NCBI GenBank assembly: GCA_965249175.1
Contig: OZ252227.1
Coordinates: 2,418,001-2,482,000, forward strand
Length of the DNA: 64,000 nt
DNA from: CAZYFH01 sp965249175
GTDB taxonomy: Bacteria; Acidobacteriota; Vicinamibacteria; Vicinamibacterales; UBA8438
Direction: 5' to 3'
This document shows, one piece after another, positions 9,938 through 18,870 of this stretch. Position 1 is the first letter of the stretch. Each line of letters begins with the position of its first letter. The notes beneath the pieces are model-generated. The model worked only from the letters and a program-made list of their open reading frames with translations. It was not told the origin of the DNA and made no database searches. The translations under genes and the position numbers were made by a program.

Positions 9938-11685
9938 GGCGAGCGCCGATCCGAGGCCTGTGAAACTGCGGGTCGGTGGTGACGGAGGCGCCGGCGAAAG
10001 CCGTCTAGCGGCAGCGTGTTCAAGACGTCCGCAGGCTGGAGCCACGCCCGGCGGGCGACGACGACACCCCAGCGCAGCAAGGCGAACGCGCCGGGGGCGT
10101 GCGCGTCGGACGAGATGACAATCGAGGCGCCGCGGTCGCGCGCGAGCCGGGCCTGGGTGTCGCACAGGTCGAGGCGTTGCACCTGGCAGTTGATCTCCAG
10201 GGCGACCCCGAGCCGCGCGGCCGCGTCGATGACCTGCTCGATATCGACTCGATACGGTTCCCGGCGGAGCAGTCGCCGGCCGGTCGGATGGCCGAGGATG
10301 TCGACACGCGGCGAGTCGATCGCGCGGAGGATGCGATCGGTCATCTGTCGTTCGTCCTGACCGAAGGCCGAGTGTACGGACGCGATAACGAGATCGAGCT
10401 CGGCGAGGCAGTCGTCGGCCAGGTCGAGCGCGCCGTCGGGCCTGATGTCACATTCGATCCCGGCCAGCAAGGTGATGCCATCGAGGCGTTCGTTGGCCGC
10501 GCGTATGGCGTGCGCATGCGCGAGAGCGGCGCGCTCGTCGAGTCCGTTGGCCATCGCGAGCGCCTGCGTATGGTCCGTGATCGCAAGATAATCGAGGCCC
10601 GCCTCTCGCGCGGCACGCGCCATCGTCTCGATGTCGGCCTCACCATCGGTGGCGTTCGTGTGCGTGTGGACGTCACCACGGATGTGCGACCGTTCGATCA
10701 GCGCCGGTAGTGTCGCGGCTTCCGCGGCCGCAATTTCGCCTCGGTTCTCGCGAAGCTCGGGCGGAATAAAGGAGAGGTCGAGCGCCTCGTAGACGGCGGC
10801 TTCCTCGGCCCCAGCCACCACCGCCCCGTCGTCCGTGCGAAAGAGGCCGTATTCGTTCAGCTTCAAGCCGCGTTGTAACGCGCGGTCTCGGAGGGCGATG
10901 TTGTGGGCCTTCGACCCGGTGAAGTACTGACGGGCTGCACCGGCGCTCGCGTCCGGTACGACCCGCAGGTCGGCCTGCATGCCGCCATCCAGTAGGATGC
11001 TCGACTTGGTCTCACCCTGTCCGAGGATGCGGTCGACTCCGTCGGACTCGACGAAGTCCCCCATGATCACGGAGTCGGTCCCGATCGCGAGGATGTCGAC
11101 GTCGCCGCACGTCTCGCACCCTCGTCGAGCGCTACCCACCGGGATGAGCGTGGCCCCTGGGTGACGCCGGCGCAGCCGCTGAATGATCGTCTCCGCAGCG
11201 GCGTGCACGTCGGCGAGCAGGTGACGCCCCGCACGTCGCCGTCGCTCACCGATGGACCGGAGGAGCAGCTGTTCCTTCTTTGGCCCGAATCCGCGTAGTG
11301 ACCTGAGGCGTCCATCCGCCGCGGCGCGCTCGAGCTGGTCGATGCTGGCGATCCCGAGGCGATCATGCAGCACGGCGACGGTCTTTGGCCCGAGCCCCTG
11401 CAGCTGTAGCAACTCGAGGATGGACGCCGGGAACTCCTCGAGGAGATCCTGGTGATACTGGAGTGATCCGTGCTCGGCGAGCTCTCGCAGTTTCGCGGCG
11501 AGATCCTTGCCAATCCCGGGTATGGCGCGGAGCTCCGCGTCCGACAGATCGGCGATGCGTTCGACCGTCGTCGAGGCAATGTCCGCGGCTGTCCGGTAGG
11601 CGCGGATCTTGAACGGGTTGGCCCCCTTGATCTCCAGCAGGTCGGCCACCTCTTCGAAGACGCGGGCAATTGCGGCGTTGTCCAT
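9934..11685 (-). CDS. polX: Family X DNA polymerase / 3'-5' exonuclease (PolX) with PHP domain
   Basis: Gap-filling repair polymerase of the bacterial PolX type, 583 residues. N-terminal helix-hairpin-helix segments (AELRAIPGIGKDLAAKLREL, about 50-70; LQGLGPKTVAVLHD, about 95) bind DNA. The polymerase nucleotidyltransferase motif is GSARRGCETCGDVDILA (about 187-203), with a later strand GGMQADLRVV. The C-terminal PHP phosphoesterase, responsible for exonuclease activity, shows DVHTHTNATDG, HSAFG, GHPTGR and SSDAHAPG metal ligands. ATG start; it follows the GHMP kinase by 19 nt. Confidence 0.95.
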   Translation of the reverse strand: MDNAAIARVFEEVADLLEIKGANPFKIRAYRTAADIASTTVERIADLSDAELRAIPGIGKDLAAKLRELAEHGSLQYHQDLLEEFPASILELLQLQGLGPKTVAVLHDRLGIASIDQLERAAADGRLRSLRGFGPKKEQLLLRSIGERRRRAGRHLLADVHAAAETIIQRLRRRHPGATLIPVGSARRGCETCGDVDILAIGTDSVIMGDFVESDGVDRILGQGETKSSILLDGGMQADLRVVPDASAGAARQYFTGSKAHNIALRDRALQRGLKLNEYGLFRTDDGAVVAGAEEAAVYEALDLSFIPPELRENRGEIAAAEAATLPALIERSHIRGDVHTHTNATDGEADIETMARAAREAGLDYLAITDHTQALAMANGLDERAALAHAHAIRAANERLDGITLLAGIECDIRPDGALDLADDCLAELDLVIASVHSAFGQDERQMTDRILRAIDSPRVDILGHPTGRRLLRREPYRVDIEQVIDAAARLGVALEINCQVQRLDLCDTQARLARDRGASIVISSDAHAPGAFALLRWGVVVARRAWLQPADVLNTLPLDGFRRRLRHHRPAVSQASDRRSP

Positions 11686-11704
11686 CGGCAGGGTCTAGGG
11701 GCTC

Positions 11705-12700
11705 CTAATGCGCCTCGACCCTGAGCCCATCTTGATCGAGCCGATGCTCGAGGATCGAGGCTCCGGCCGCGCGCACCACGCGTGTGACCGCGTCCACCGC
11801 GTCGGGGTCCGCGAACATCAAGACGCACCCGCCACCGCCGGCACCGCAGGCCTTCACGGCACGCGCGCCCGCTGCGCGAGCCCGCGCGGCTAGCTCGTCG
11901 ATGCGGGGTGTCGTGACGCCAGGCCAGAGCCGCTTGCGCAGAGCCCATTCCAGGTCGAGGTGGCGTCCGACCTCGGCCCAGTCACCCGCCAGCAGCGCCC
12001 CGCGCATACCGACCGCCACGTCTCGGATCTCCTCGAACAGCGCGGTGACAACGGGGTCGGCGTCGAGATGCCGCTTGGTGACCTCCCAGTTGTTGATACC
12101 CGAATCGCGAGATTGCCCGGTGTAGACGAGGATCAAGCGGCGCCCCAGCTCGTGCAGGTCGACCTCGAGGGGGACGCGCGCCACGCCGCCCGGGCCCATC
12201 TCGATCGCTGCGATCCCGCCGTACATGGCGGGCCGGTAGTCTTGAAGCCCGGTCGGCACACCAAGGACCTGCGCTTCGAGGTTCAGCGCCAGCGCGATCA
12301 GCGCTTCGGGTTCGAACGACCGGTCCAGCCAGCGACCGAGCGCGCCGCACAGCGCGATGTTGAGCGCCGATGACCCGGCAAGGCCGGCTCCAACGGGGGC
12401 GCCGGAGCAGGTTTCGATGGTGACGTTGCTGGGGCGAAAAAAGCGCAGGACGCGAGTGACGAGGCGAAGCTCGACGCGGTCGTCCAGCTCGGACCAGTCC
12501 GCGACATCGATGGCGGCGCCAGTATCCGCGGCGACGACATGTAGCCGTCCGTCACGGCTCGGTGACAACGTGCACTCGGCGCGCACGGTGATCGCCGCGT
12601 TGACCGTCTGGGCATCGTCGTGAAACAGATACAGGGGCCAGATGTCGAGCGTACCGCCGGCGAGGTCGATGCGCGTGGGGGCCGATGAGTGAACCCGCAC
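11705..12700 (-). CDS. GHMP-family sugar kinase
   Basis: A 331-residue GHMP kinase with MRVHSSAPTRIDLAGGTLDI at the N-terminus, the ATP-binding GAGLAGSSALNIAL (about 104-117) and C-terminal motif 3 KACGAGGGGCVLMFADP. The N-terminal pattern resembles heptose-7-phosphate kinases (HddA type) and archaeal-type sugar kinases more than mevalonate kinase. LPS genes elsewhere in the window make a heptose or related sugar substrate plausible but unproven. GTG start; a perfect TATAAT lies only 6 nt upstream, suggesting a leaderless mRNA. Confidence 0.85.
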   Translation of the reverse strand: MRVHSSAPTRIDLAGGTLDIWPLYLFHDDAQTVNAAITVRAECTLSPSRDGRLHVVAADTGAAIDVADWSELDDRVELRLVTRVLRFFRPSNVTIETCSGAPVGAGLAGSSALNIALCGALGRWLDRSFEPEALIALALNLEAQVLGVPTGLQDYRPAMYGGIAAIEMGPGGVARVPLEVDLHELGRRLILVYTGQSRDSGINNWEVTKRHLDADPVVTALFEEIRDVAVGMRGALLAGDWAEVGRHLDLEWALRKRLWPGVTTPRIDELAARARAAGARAVKACGAGGGGCVLMFADPDAVDAVTRVVRAAGASILEHRLDQDGLRVEAH

Positions 12701-12706
12701 CGGCGC

Positions 12707-12712
12707 ATTATA
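12707..12712 (-). promoter_or_regulatory. -10 element 6 nt upstream of the GHMP kinase GTG
   Basis: Minus-strand TATAAT (12712 to 12707), then 6 nt, then the GTG at 12700, placing the predicted transcription start on the start codon. No good -35 is seen. The surrounding ATTATAAT is palindromic, so a plus-strand -10 is also formed here and could serve nagZ. Confidence 0.45.
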
Positions 12713-12800
12713 ATGGGCCGCACTGACTTGGCAGTCCTCGGTGAATGTCCCGCCGCACGCGACTGGCGATTCACCCCGCCGTGGCCGGCGCTGAATTGAG

Positions 12801-13895
12801 ATGTCGAAAGGCCTTCGGCGTCATCTCGGCCAGCTGATCGTTGCCGGATTCGCGGGGACGACGGTGCCGCCCGAGCTGCGCGCGCTCGCCCGCGAGTTCG
12901 ATCTGGGTGGAGCCATCCTGTTTGGGCGGAACGTCGAAGCGCCGTTGCAGGTCGCAGAGCTCGCTTACGACATTCGCGCGCTCGGTCAGGAGCTACCGCC
13001 GTGGGTAGGCGTCGACCAGGAGGGAGGCCGTGTCGCCAGGCTCACGGCGCCGTTCACCCGGTGGCCTCCGATGCGGTCGCTCGGCCGGTCGGGAGACGCC
13101 GCCCTCGCGACACGGTTCGGACGCGCGCTGGCAGCGGAGCTCAGCGCGGTTGGTGTGACGTGGAATTTTGCCCCGGTGCTCGACGTGCATACCAACGATG
13201 ACAACCCGGTGATCGGCGACCGCGCGCTGTCGGACCGAGCCGACGGGGTGGGGGAGCTCGGAACCGCGATCATTGCCGCGCTACAGGGCGCAGGGATCGC
13301 CGCCTGCGGGAAGCACTTTCCGGGGCACGGCGACACGAGTGTGGACTCCCACGACGAGCTGCCGGTGATCGACCAGTCACCCGAGCGTCTGCGCGACGTC
13401 GAGCTCTCGCCGTTTCGCGCCGCGATCGGTGCCGATGTCGCCGCGATCATGACCGCGCACGTGGTCTATCCGGCGTTCGATGACGCGGCCCCGGCCACGC
13501 TCTCCGCACGCATCGTCACCGGGCTGCTCCGCGACGAGCTTGGGTTCGGCGGCATGATCGCCAGTGACGACCTCGCGATGGGGGCGATAGCCAAGCATGG
13601 CGCGATCGCAACCGCGGCCGTAGACGCGGTCGCCGCAGGGTGCGACATGGTGCTGTTGTGCGGCGATGACACCTCGAAACAGGCGGAAGCCATCGAGGCG
13701 CTCATCCACGCCGTCGAGGAGGAGCGCCTCCCAGTCCGACGCATCGAGAATGCCCTCGCGAACGTCCGGCGGGCGAAAGAGCGGTTCCTTGCGCCGCGGA
13801 TGTCGTGGCGTCCGCCGCCAGAGGCCGTGTTGCACGACGTGCTGGGACGCGCGGACCACCAGCGTATTGCGGAGGACATGGAGCGATACACGTAG
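12801..13895 (+). CDS. nagZ: Beta-N-acetylhexosaminidase NagZ (GH3)
   Basis: Cytosolic enzyme removing GlcNAc from anhydro-muropeptides during murein recycling. The 364-residue product has the GH3 GVDQEGGRVARL motif, the acid/base His-Asp loop KHFPGHGDTSVDSH (about 171-184) and the nucleophile Asp in SDDLAMGAI. No signal peptide. First gene of an operon whose next two members also recycle murein peptides; it overlaps ldcA by one base (TAGTG). Confidence 0.95.
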   Translation: MSKGLRRHLGQLIVAGFAGTTVPPELRALAREFDLGGAILFGRNVEAPLQVAELAYDIRALGQELPPWVGVDQEGGRVARLTAPFTRWPPMRSLGRSGDAALATRFGRALAAELSAVGVTWNFAPVLDVHTNDDNPVIGDRALSDRADGVGELGTAIIAALQGAGIAACGKHFPGHGDTSVDSHDELPVIDQSPERLRDVELSPFRAAIGADVAAIMTAHVVYPAFDDAAPATLSARIVTGLLRDELGFGGMIASDDLAMGAIAKHGAIATAAVDAVAAGCDMVLLCGDDTSKQAEAIEALIHAVEEERLPVRRIENALANVRRAKERFLAPRMSWRPPPEAVLHDVLGRADHQRIAEDMERYT

Positions 13896-14812
13896 TGGGC
13901 AAGCCACGGAGGCTCGAGCCCGGCGATCGCATCGGTATCGTGGCGCCCGCCAGTCCGTTCGACCGCGCAGCGTTCGACGACGGTATCGCGGAGATCAGGA
14001 CCCTCGGATTCGAACCGGTGTTCGATGAAGGCGTGTTCGCGCGGACCGGGTATCTCGCGGGGTCGGTCACCGATCGCGCAGCCGCGCTTCAGTCAGCATG
14101 GCGTGATCCCACGATCCACGCGATCATGGCCGCGCGCGGTGGCTACGGCAGCGCCCAACTGTTGCCGTTGCTCGACGTATCGGAGGCCGCAAAGTCGCGA
14201 ACCCCGTTCATCGGATCGAGTGATCTGACGTCGTTGCTGACGTTTCTTACGCTTCGATGCGGGACACCGGCGTTTCACGGACCGATGGTGGTGACGCTCG
14301 GGCGCGCGGACGGGTACGATCGCCGATCGCTCGTGGATGCGTTGATGCGCCCCGGCCCGCTGGGCGAGCTGTCCACGGATGGGTGCGAGACGTTGGTGCG
14401 AGGCGAGGTACGGGGTCTGCTGTTTGGTGGCACATTGAGCCAGCTCCTCGCGTCGCTGGGCACGCCGTTCGCGTTCGATCCGCCCGCGGGCCATGTGTTG
14501 CTGCTCGACGAGACTGGTGAACGGCCCTATCGGCTCGACCGCATGCTGACGCAGTTGACCCAGAGCGGCATCCTGGCACGCGCGCGGGGGGTCATCTGCG
14601 CGGAGTTCCCGAACTGCGACGAGCCGGATGGCCGCCTGACCGCTCGCGCAGTGGTCTCGGAACGGCTGCGTGGCTTTCCGGGTCCGGTCGTCTTCGGGTT
14701 CCCGACCGGTCACACGACCAGACCGATGGTGACGCTCCCGCTCCGCGTCGAGGTCACCGTCACGTCCGAGCCGCGGACCCGGGTGGTCGTCGAGGAGTCC
14801 GCAGTCGCATGA
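13895..14812 (+). CDS. ldcA: LD-carboxypeptidase (S66 family, LdcA/MccF-like)
   Basis: Removes terminal D-Ala from recycled murein tetrapeptides. I use the GTG at 13895, giving 305 residues starting MGKPRRLEPGDRIGIVAPAS, the family N-terminus; longer in-frame starts would lie deep in nagZ. Catalytic triad elements: Ser109 in FIGSSDLTSLL, Glu in LDETGERPYRLDRM, and His in GFPTGHTTRPM. No signal peptide, consistent with cytosolic recycling. Stop overlaps the mpl ATG. Confidence 0.93.
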   Translation: MGKPRRLEPGDRIGIVAPASPFDRAAFDDGIAEIRTLGFEPVFDEGVFARTGYLAGSVTDRAAALQSAWRDPTIHAIMAARGGYGSAQLLPLLDVSEAAKSRTPFIGSSDLTSLLTFLTLRCGTPAFHGPMVVTLGRADGYDRRSLVDALMRPGPLGELSTDGCETLVRGEVRGLLFGGTLSQLLASLGTPFAFDPPAGHVLLLDETGERPYRLDRMLTQLTQSGILARARGVICAEFPNCDEPDGRLTARAVVSERLRGFPGPVVFGFPTGHTTRPMVTLPLRVEVTVTSEPRTRVVVEESAVA

Positions 14813-16215
14813 CCACGGTCTACCTGATCGGCATGTGTGGCACCGGCATGGCGACGCTCGCGGGGCTCCTCAAAGCCAGCGGACTGGACGTCCGGGGATC
14901 CGACGCCCAGGCGTACCCGCCGATGGACGCGTTTCTCGAAGCGCAGGGCATCGCGCCGGCGTTGGGCTACGATGCGGCTCGGATTACGGATGATCTCGAC
15001 CTGGTCGTGATCGGCAACGCCGTGTCGCGGGGGAACCCGGAGGTCGAAGCGGTCCTCGAGCGCAAGATTCGCTTTTGCTCGTTCCCGGAGATGGTGCGGG
15101 ACCGGTTTCTCTGGGGTCTCCGGTCGGTCGTGGTGGCCGGCACTCACGGGAAGACGACCACCACGTCGATGCTGGCGTGGGCGTTGGTCGAGGCCGGAGT
15201 CGACCCGAGCTTTCTGATCGGCGGCGTCCCACAGAACTTCGAGGCGAGCTACCGACTGGGTGCGGGCGGGGTCTTCGTCATCGAGGGTGACGAGTACGAC
15301 AGCGCGTTCTTCGACAAGACGGCAAAGTTCCTGAAGTACCTCCCCGAGGTCGCGATCGTCGGGAGCCTGGAATACGACCACGCCGACATCTACGTCGACC
15401 TGGGTCAACTCCAGCAGGCGTTCGAGCGGTTGCTCCGGCTGATGCCCGCGAGCGGTCGGGTCATCCTGGGAGCCGATGACCCGGGTGCGCGGCAGCTGCG
15501 CGCGGCGGCGTGCTGCGCGGTCGACACCTTCGGGTTGAGCGACGACGCCGACTGGTGTGCGGTCAACGTGCGCTACGGGCGCGACCGAACGGTCTTTGAC
15601 GTCTGTCACGGCGGTGCGACGGTGGCATACGTGGAGTTGCCGATGCTCGGTGCGTTCAACGTCCGGAACGCGCTCGCCGCGTGTGCGGCGGCGGACGCGG
15701 TCGGGGTGGCTCCGGAGTCCACGGCGCAGGCGCTCGCGCGGTTTCGCGGTGTCCGTCGCCGGCTCGAGGTGCGGGGCGTCGAGCGCGGGATCACCGTCTA
15801 CGATGATTTCGCACATCACCCGACGGCCGTGCACGAGACCCTGGTCGCGATCCGGGCGGCGGCGCCGGCGGGACGCGTGTGGGCCGTGTTCGAGCCTCGT
15901 TCGGCCACGGCGTGCCGCCGAGTGTTCCAGACGCGCTTTGCCTCCGCGCTCGCGCTGGCGGATACCGTCATCGTTGGCACCGTCTATCGCTCGACGATTC
16001 CGGTCGAGGAGCGATTGTCAGAAGCCCGGCTGGTCGACGACCTGACGGCGGCGGGGGTCACGGCGCGCCATCTCGGGTCGGCCGACGAGATCGCGGCAGC
16101 GCTCGCCCGTGAAGCCGCCCCGGGCGACGTCGTCGTCGTGATGTCGAACGGCGATTTCGGTGGCGTGCACGAGCGCATTCTGCGCGACCTCAGAGGCGCT
16201 GGCGAGGGACACTAG
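14809..16215 (+). CDS. mpl: UDP-N-acetylmuramate:L-Ala-gamma-D-Glu-meso-DAP ligase (Mpl)
   Basis: Reattaches recycled tripeptide to UDP-MurNAc. The 468 residues include the N-terminal Rossmann VYLIGMCGTGMATLAGLL, the P-loop GTHGKTTTTSML (about 111-122), EGDEYDSAFFDK, a motif typical of Mpl rather than MurC, and DDFAHHPTAV. MurC is a close relative and no separate murC is seen here, but EYDSAFFDK and the nagZ-ldcA context favour Mpl. ATGA overlap with ldcA. Confidence 0.92.
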   Translation: MTTVYLIGMCGTGMATLAGLLKASGLDVRGSDAQAYPPMDAFLEAQGIAPALGYDAARITDDLDLVVIGNAVSRGNPEVEAVLERKIRFCSFPEMVRDRFLWGLRSVVVAGTHGKTTTTSMLAWALVEAGVDPSFLIGGVPQNFEASYRLGAGGVFVIEGDEYDSAFFDKTAKFLKYLPEVAIVGSLEYDHADIYVDLGQLQQAFERLLRLMPASGRVILGADDPGARQLRAAACCAVDTFGLSDDADWCAVNVRYGRDRTVFDVCHGGATVAYVELPMLGAFNVRNALAACAAADAVGVAPESTAQALARFRGVRRRLEVRGVERGITVYDDFAHHPTAVHETLVAIRAAAPAGRVWAVFEPRSATACRRVFQTRFASALALADTVIVGTVYRSTIPVEERLSEARLVDDLTAAGVTARHLGSADEIAAALAREAAPGDVVVVMSNGDFGGVHERILRDLRGAGEGH

Positions 16216-16231
16216 TCGCCGACAGCAGCCG

Positions 16232-16945
16232 ATGGCGTGGAGTCTCGAGCGTGTTGGGGATTCGGCTCTCGTGCTGGCCTTTGCGGAGCGAATCGACCCG
16301 GTGATCAACGATCGGGCCGTGCGTGTCGCGTCCGCGATACGAGGCGTCGGGCGCCAAGGCGTGCGCGACGTCGTCGACAGCTACGCCGCGGTGACCGTGC
16401 ACTTCGACCCGGTGCGGACCGATGTCACGGCGCTCGCCCACGATCTCGAGCGTGAGGCGCGCGCCATGGAGGGGGCGGTCGTTGAGGTGGCGCGGCCCTC
16501 GCGCGAGGTCCTGATCCCGGTGTGCTACGGCGGTGCGCGTGGGCCCGATCTGTCGGACGTGGCCGCGTTCGGACGGTGCAGCGAGGCCGCGATCATCGAG
16601 CGCCACGCGGCTCGCGTCTATCGGGTGTACATGCTCGGGTTCCTGCCCGGGTTCGCCTACCTTGCCGAAGTCGACCGGACGATTGCCGCACCGCGTCGGG
16701 CCACGGCCCGATTGCGTGTGCCGCCCGGGTCGGTGGGGATCGCGGGCGGGCAAACAGGTGTCTATCCGGTCGAGGCTCCGGGTGGGTGGCAGCTGATCGG
16801 GCAGACCCCCACGCGGATGCATACGCCGGAACGCGCCGATCCGTACTTGCTGCACGCGGGCGACGCTGTGCGTTTCACGCCGATCGACGAGACGGCGTTC
16901 CATACGCTGGCTGCGGGTTCGGAGGGACCAGCGGTTCCCGCGTGA
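16232..16945 (+). CDS. pxpB: 5-oxoprolinase subunit B (PxpB/KipI family)
   Basis: A 237-residue product from ATG 16232 (MAWSLERVGDSALVLAFAER). With PxpA and PxpC the family forms the ATP-dependent 5-oxoprolinase that opens pyroglutamate to glutamate; in Bacillus the homologue KipI inhibits a sporulation kinase. Family hallmarks: RVYRVYMLGFLPGFAYLAEV, PRRATARLRVPPGSVGIAGG, QTGVYPVEAPGGWQLIGQT. PxpC follows 12 bp later. The PxpA (LamB/YcsF) subunit is not in the window. Confidence 0.92.
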   Translation: MAWSLERVGDSALVLAFAERIDPVINDRAVRVASAIRGVGRQGVRDVVDSYAAVTVHFDPVRTDVTALAHDLEREARAMEGAVVEVARPSREVLIPVCYGGARGPDLSDVAAFGRCSEAAIIERHAARVYRVYMLGFLPGFAYLAEVDRTIAAPRRATARLRVPPGSVGIAGGQTGVYPVEAPGGWQLIGQTPTRMHTPERADPYLLHAGDAVRFTPIDETAFHTLAAGSEGPAVPA

Positions 16946-16957
16946 GATGGCTCGACA

Positions 16958-17917
16958 ATGGCGGTGCCAGGCCAGCAGTTCGCTCGGATCGCCGTCCTGA
17001 AGGCCGGGCTGCTCACGACGGTGCAGGACCTGGGCCGTTGGGGGTTCCAGCGCTTCGGCGTGCCCGTGGCCGGTCCGATGGACCTCGTGTCGCATCGCGC
17101 GGCCAACGTGCTCGTGGGCAACGCGCCGTCAGCGGCTACCCTAGAGATGACGCTGGCGGGACCCGAGCTTGCCTTCGAGGACGCTGCACGATTCGCCGTG
17201 ACCGGGGCCGCATTCGACATCCGTCTCGACACGGCATCGGTCCCGAACGACACGACGGTCCGGGCGCGGCCAGGACAGCGGCTCCTCTTCGGGCGCTGTC
17301 GCCGGGGCGCCCGCGCCTATCTCGCCGTCGCCGGAGGGATCGACGTCCCGCTCGTCTTGGGCAGCCGGGCCACGCATCTCGGGAGCCGGATGGGGGGCGT
17401 CGAGGGGCGAGCGTTGCGCCCGGGCGATCTGCTGCCGGTTGGTCCCGGCGACGAGCACGCCGGCGCCACCCCGCGGTCGCGGCCGACCCCGCGCGCATTG
17501 CCGGTTGGCGGAGCCCGCGTCCGCGTGTTGATGGGGCCGCATCACCCGCGCTTCGCCCAGCGCTCCGTCGACGCATTCAGCCGAGAGCGGTATGTCGTGA
17601 CACCGCAGTCCAATCGAATGGGGTATCGTCTTCGAGGCACGCCGTTGACCGTGCTCGAGCACAGCGAGCTCTTGTCGACCGCGACGCCGGTTGGCGCGAT
17701 CCAGGTGCCGCCCCTCGGCGAGCCGATCCTGCTGATGGCCGATCGCCAGACCGCCGGCGGCTACCCCCGTATCGCGACGGTGATCACGGCCGATATCCCC
17801 GTCGTGGCGCAGCTCGCTCCGGGCGACTGGATCGAATTCGCGCCATGCGATCAAGCCGCGGCCTTGCGGGCGCTGATCGCTGACGAACGAGCCGTGCTCG
17901 GTCAGGAGGACGGGTGA
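16958..17917 (+). CDS. pxpC: 5-oxoprolinase subunit C (PxpC, biotin-dependent carboxyltransferase-like)
   Basis: The 319-residue partner of PxpB. Family motifs: LKAGLLTTVQDLGRWGFQRF, GVPVAGPMDLVSHRAAN, RAYLAVAGGIDVPLVLGSRA, MGPHHPRF, and SNRMGYRLRG. The related urea amidolyase domain carries the fold, but 5-oxoprolinase activity is shown for stand-alone PxpBC with PxpA. The stop overlaps the GTG of murB, tying this pair to the murein genes. Confidence 0.92.
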   Translation: MAVPGQQFARIAVLKAGLLTTVQDLGRWGFQRFGVPVAGPMDLVSHRAANVLVGNAPSAATLEMTLAGPELAFEDAARFAVTGAAFDIRLDTASVPNDTTVRARPGQRLLFGRCRRGARAYLAVAGGIDVPLVLGSRATHLGSRMGGVEGRALRPGDLLPVGPGDEHAGATPRSRPTPRALPVGGARVRVLMGPHHPRFAQRSVDAFSRERYVVTPQSNRMGYRLRGTPLTVLEHSELLSTATPVGAIQVPPLGEPILLMADRQTAGGYPRIATVITADIPVVAQLAPGDWIEFAPCDQAAALRALIADERAVLGQEDG

Positions 17918-18864
17918 CGCGCGGGTCGGCAGCGGCAGACAGGGTCCTGTCCCACGCGCTGGGCGAGGATAGGCTTCGCCGTCGGGTGCCGCTGGCCCCG
18001 TTGTCGACCTTTGGCGCCGGCGGCGATGCCGAGTGGCTCTTCAACGCGCGGACACCGGATGACGTGCGTCACGCGCTCGTGGCCGCAGGAGATGCTGGCG
18101 TTGGCGTGACGTTGCTCGGCGGCGGCTCGAACGTGCTGGTGGGGGACGGGGGCGTGCACGGCCTGGTCGTTCGCCAACGTCACGGGGCGATTGCCCGTGC
18201 GGGTCGGGGGGGTGTGCGCGCCGCGGCGGGAGTCACGCTCAACGGTCTCGTGCGCTGGACGATCGCGCGTGGGTTGGGCGGCCTCGAGGGGTGGGCGGGA
18301 ACCCCCGGGACGGTCGGAGGCGCAGTCTATGGCAACGCCCATTTCCAGGGACGCTTGCTGGGGGACGAGGTCGTACGCGTCGGTGTGGCGGGCGCCGACG
18401 GGGCGGAGCACGCTGTCACCAGCGCCGCCATGGAGTTCGGATACGACCAGAGCCGGGTGCAACGGACCGCGGAAGCCGTGCTGTGGGCTGAGTTTCGGGT
18501 CGAAGAGGCCGACTCGATTCGATTGCGTGAGCGGGCGCGGGCCTCTCTCGCCTACAGGAAGCGGACACAACCACTTGACGTGCCGAGCGCCGGGTGCATC
18601 TTCCGGAACCCCGATCCCGAGTCCGAGGGCATGCCGCGCGACCTCCCGCCGGCGGCCGGCGCGCTGATCGAACGGGCCGGCTTGAAGGGCGCTGCCGTCG
18701 GGCGCGCGCGTGTCTCCGAGGTGCACGCGAATTTCATCGTGTGTGATGCTGGAGCGTCCGCACATGACATTCGGTCGCTCATCGAGCACTGCCGTACAGA
18801 GGTGCACGCCATGTTCGGTGTGACCCTGCGGCGCGAAGTCGTCTATCTGGGAGAGTTTTCGTAG
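17914..18864 (+). CDS. murB: UDP-N-acetylenolpyruvoylglucosamine reductase MurB
   Basis: FAD and NADPH-dependent reductase forming UDP-MurNAc. 316 residues: FAD-binding PLSTFGAGGDAEWLF and LGGGSNVLVGDGGV, GWAGTPGTVGGAVYGNA, the proton-donor Ser context PSAGCIFRNP, and EVHANFIV near the C-terminus. It has the shorter type II arrangement (lacking the extra E. coli loop). GTG start inside the pxpC stop (GTGA). Confidence 0.95.
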   Translation: MTRGSAAADRVLSHALGEDRLRRRVPLAPLSTFGAGGDAEWLFNARTPDDVRHALVAAGDAGVGVTLLGGGSNVLVGDGGVHGLVVRQRHGAIARAGRGGVRAAAGVTLNGLVRWTIARGLGGLEGWAGTPGTVGGAVYGNAHFQGRLLGDEVVRVGVAGADGAEHAVTSAAMEFGYDQSRVQRTAEAVLWAEFRVEEADSIRLRERARASLAYRKRTQPLDVPSAGCIFRNPDPESEGMPRDLPPAAGALIERAGLKGAAVGRARVSEVHANFIVCDAGASAHDIRSLIEHCRTEVHAMFGVTLRREVVYLGEFS

Positions 18865-18870
18865 GCCGCA

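Noticed and set aside
16237..17883. Long alternative frames over the pxpBC region
   Set aside because: The pxpB and pxpC frames have full family motifs; the alternatives are Arg-rich shadows.
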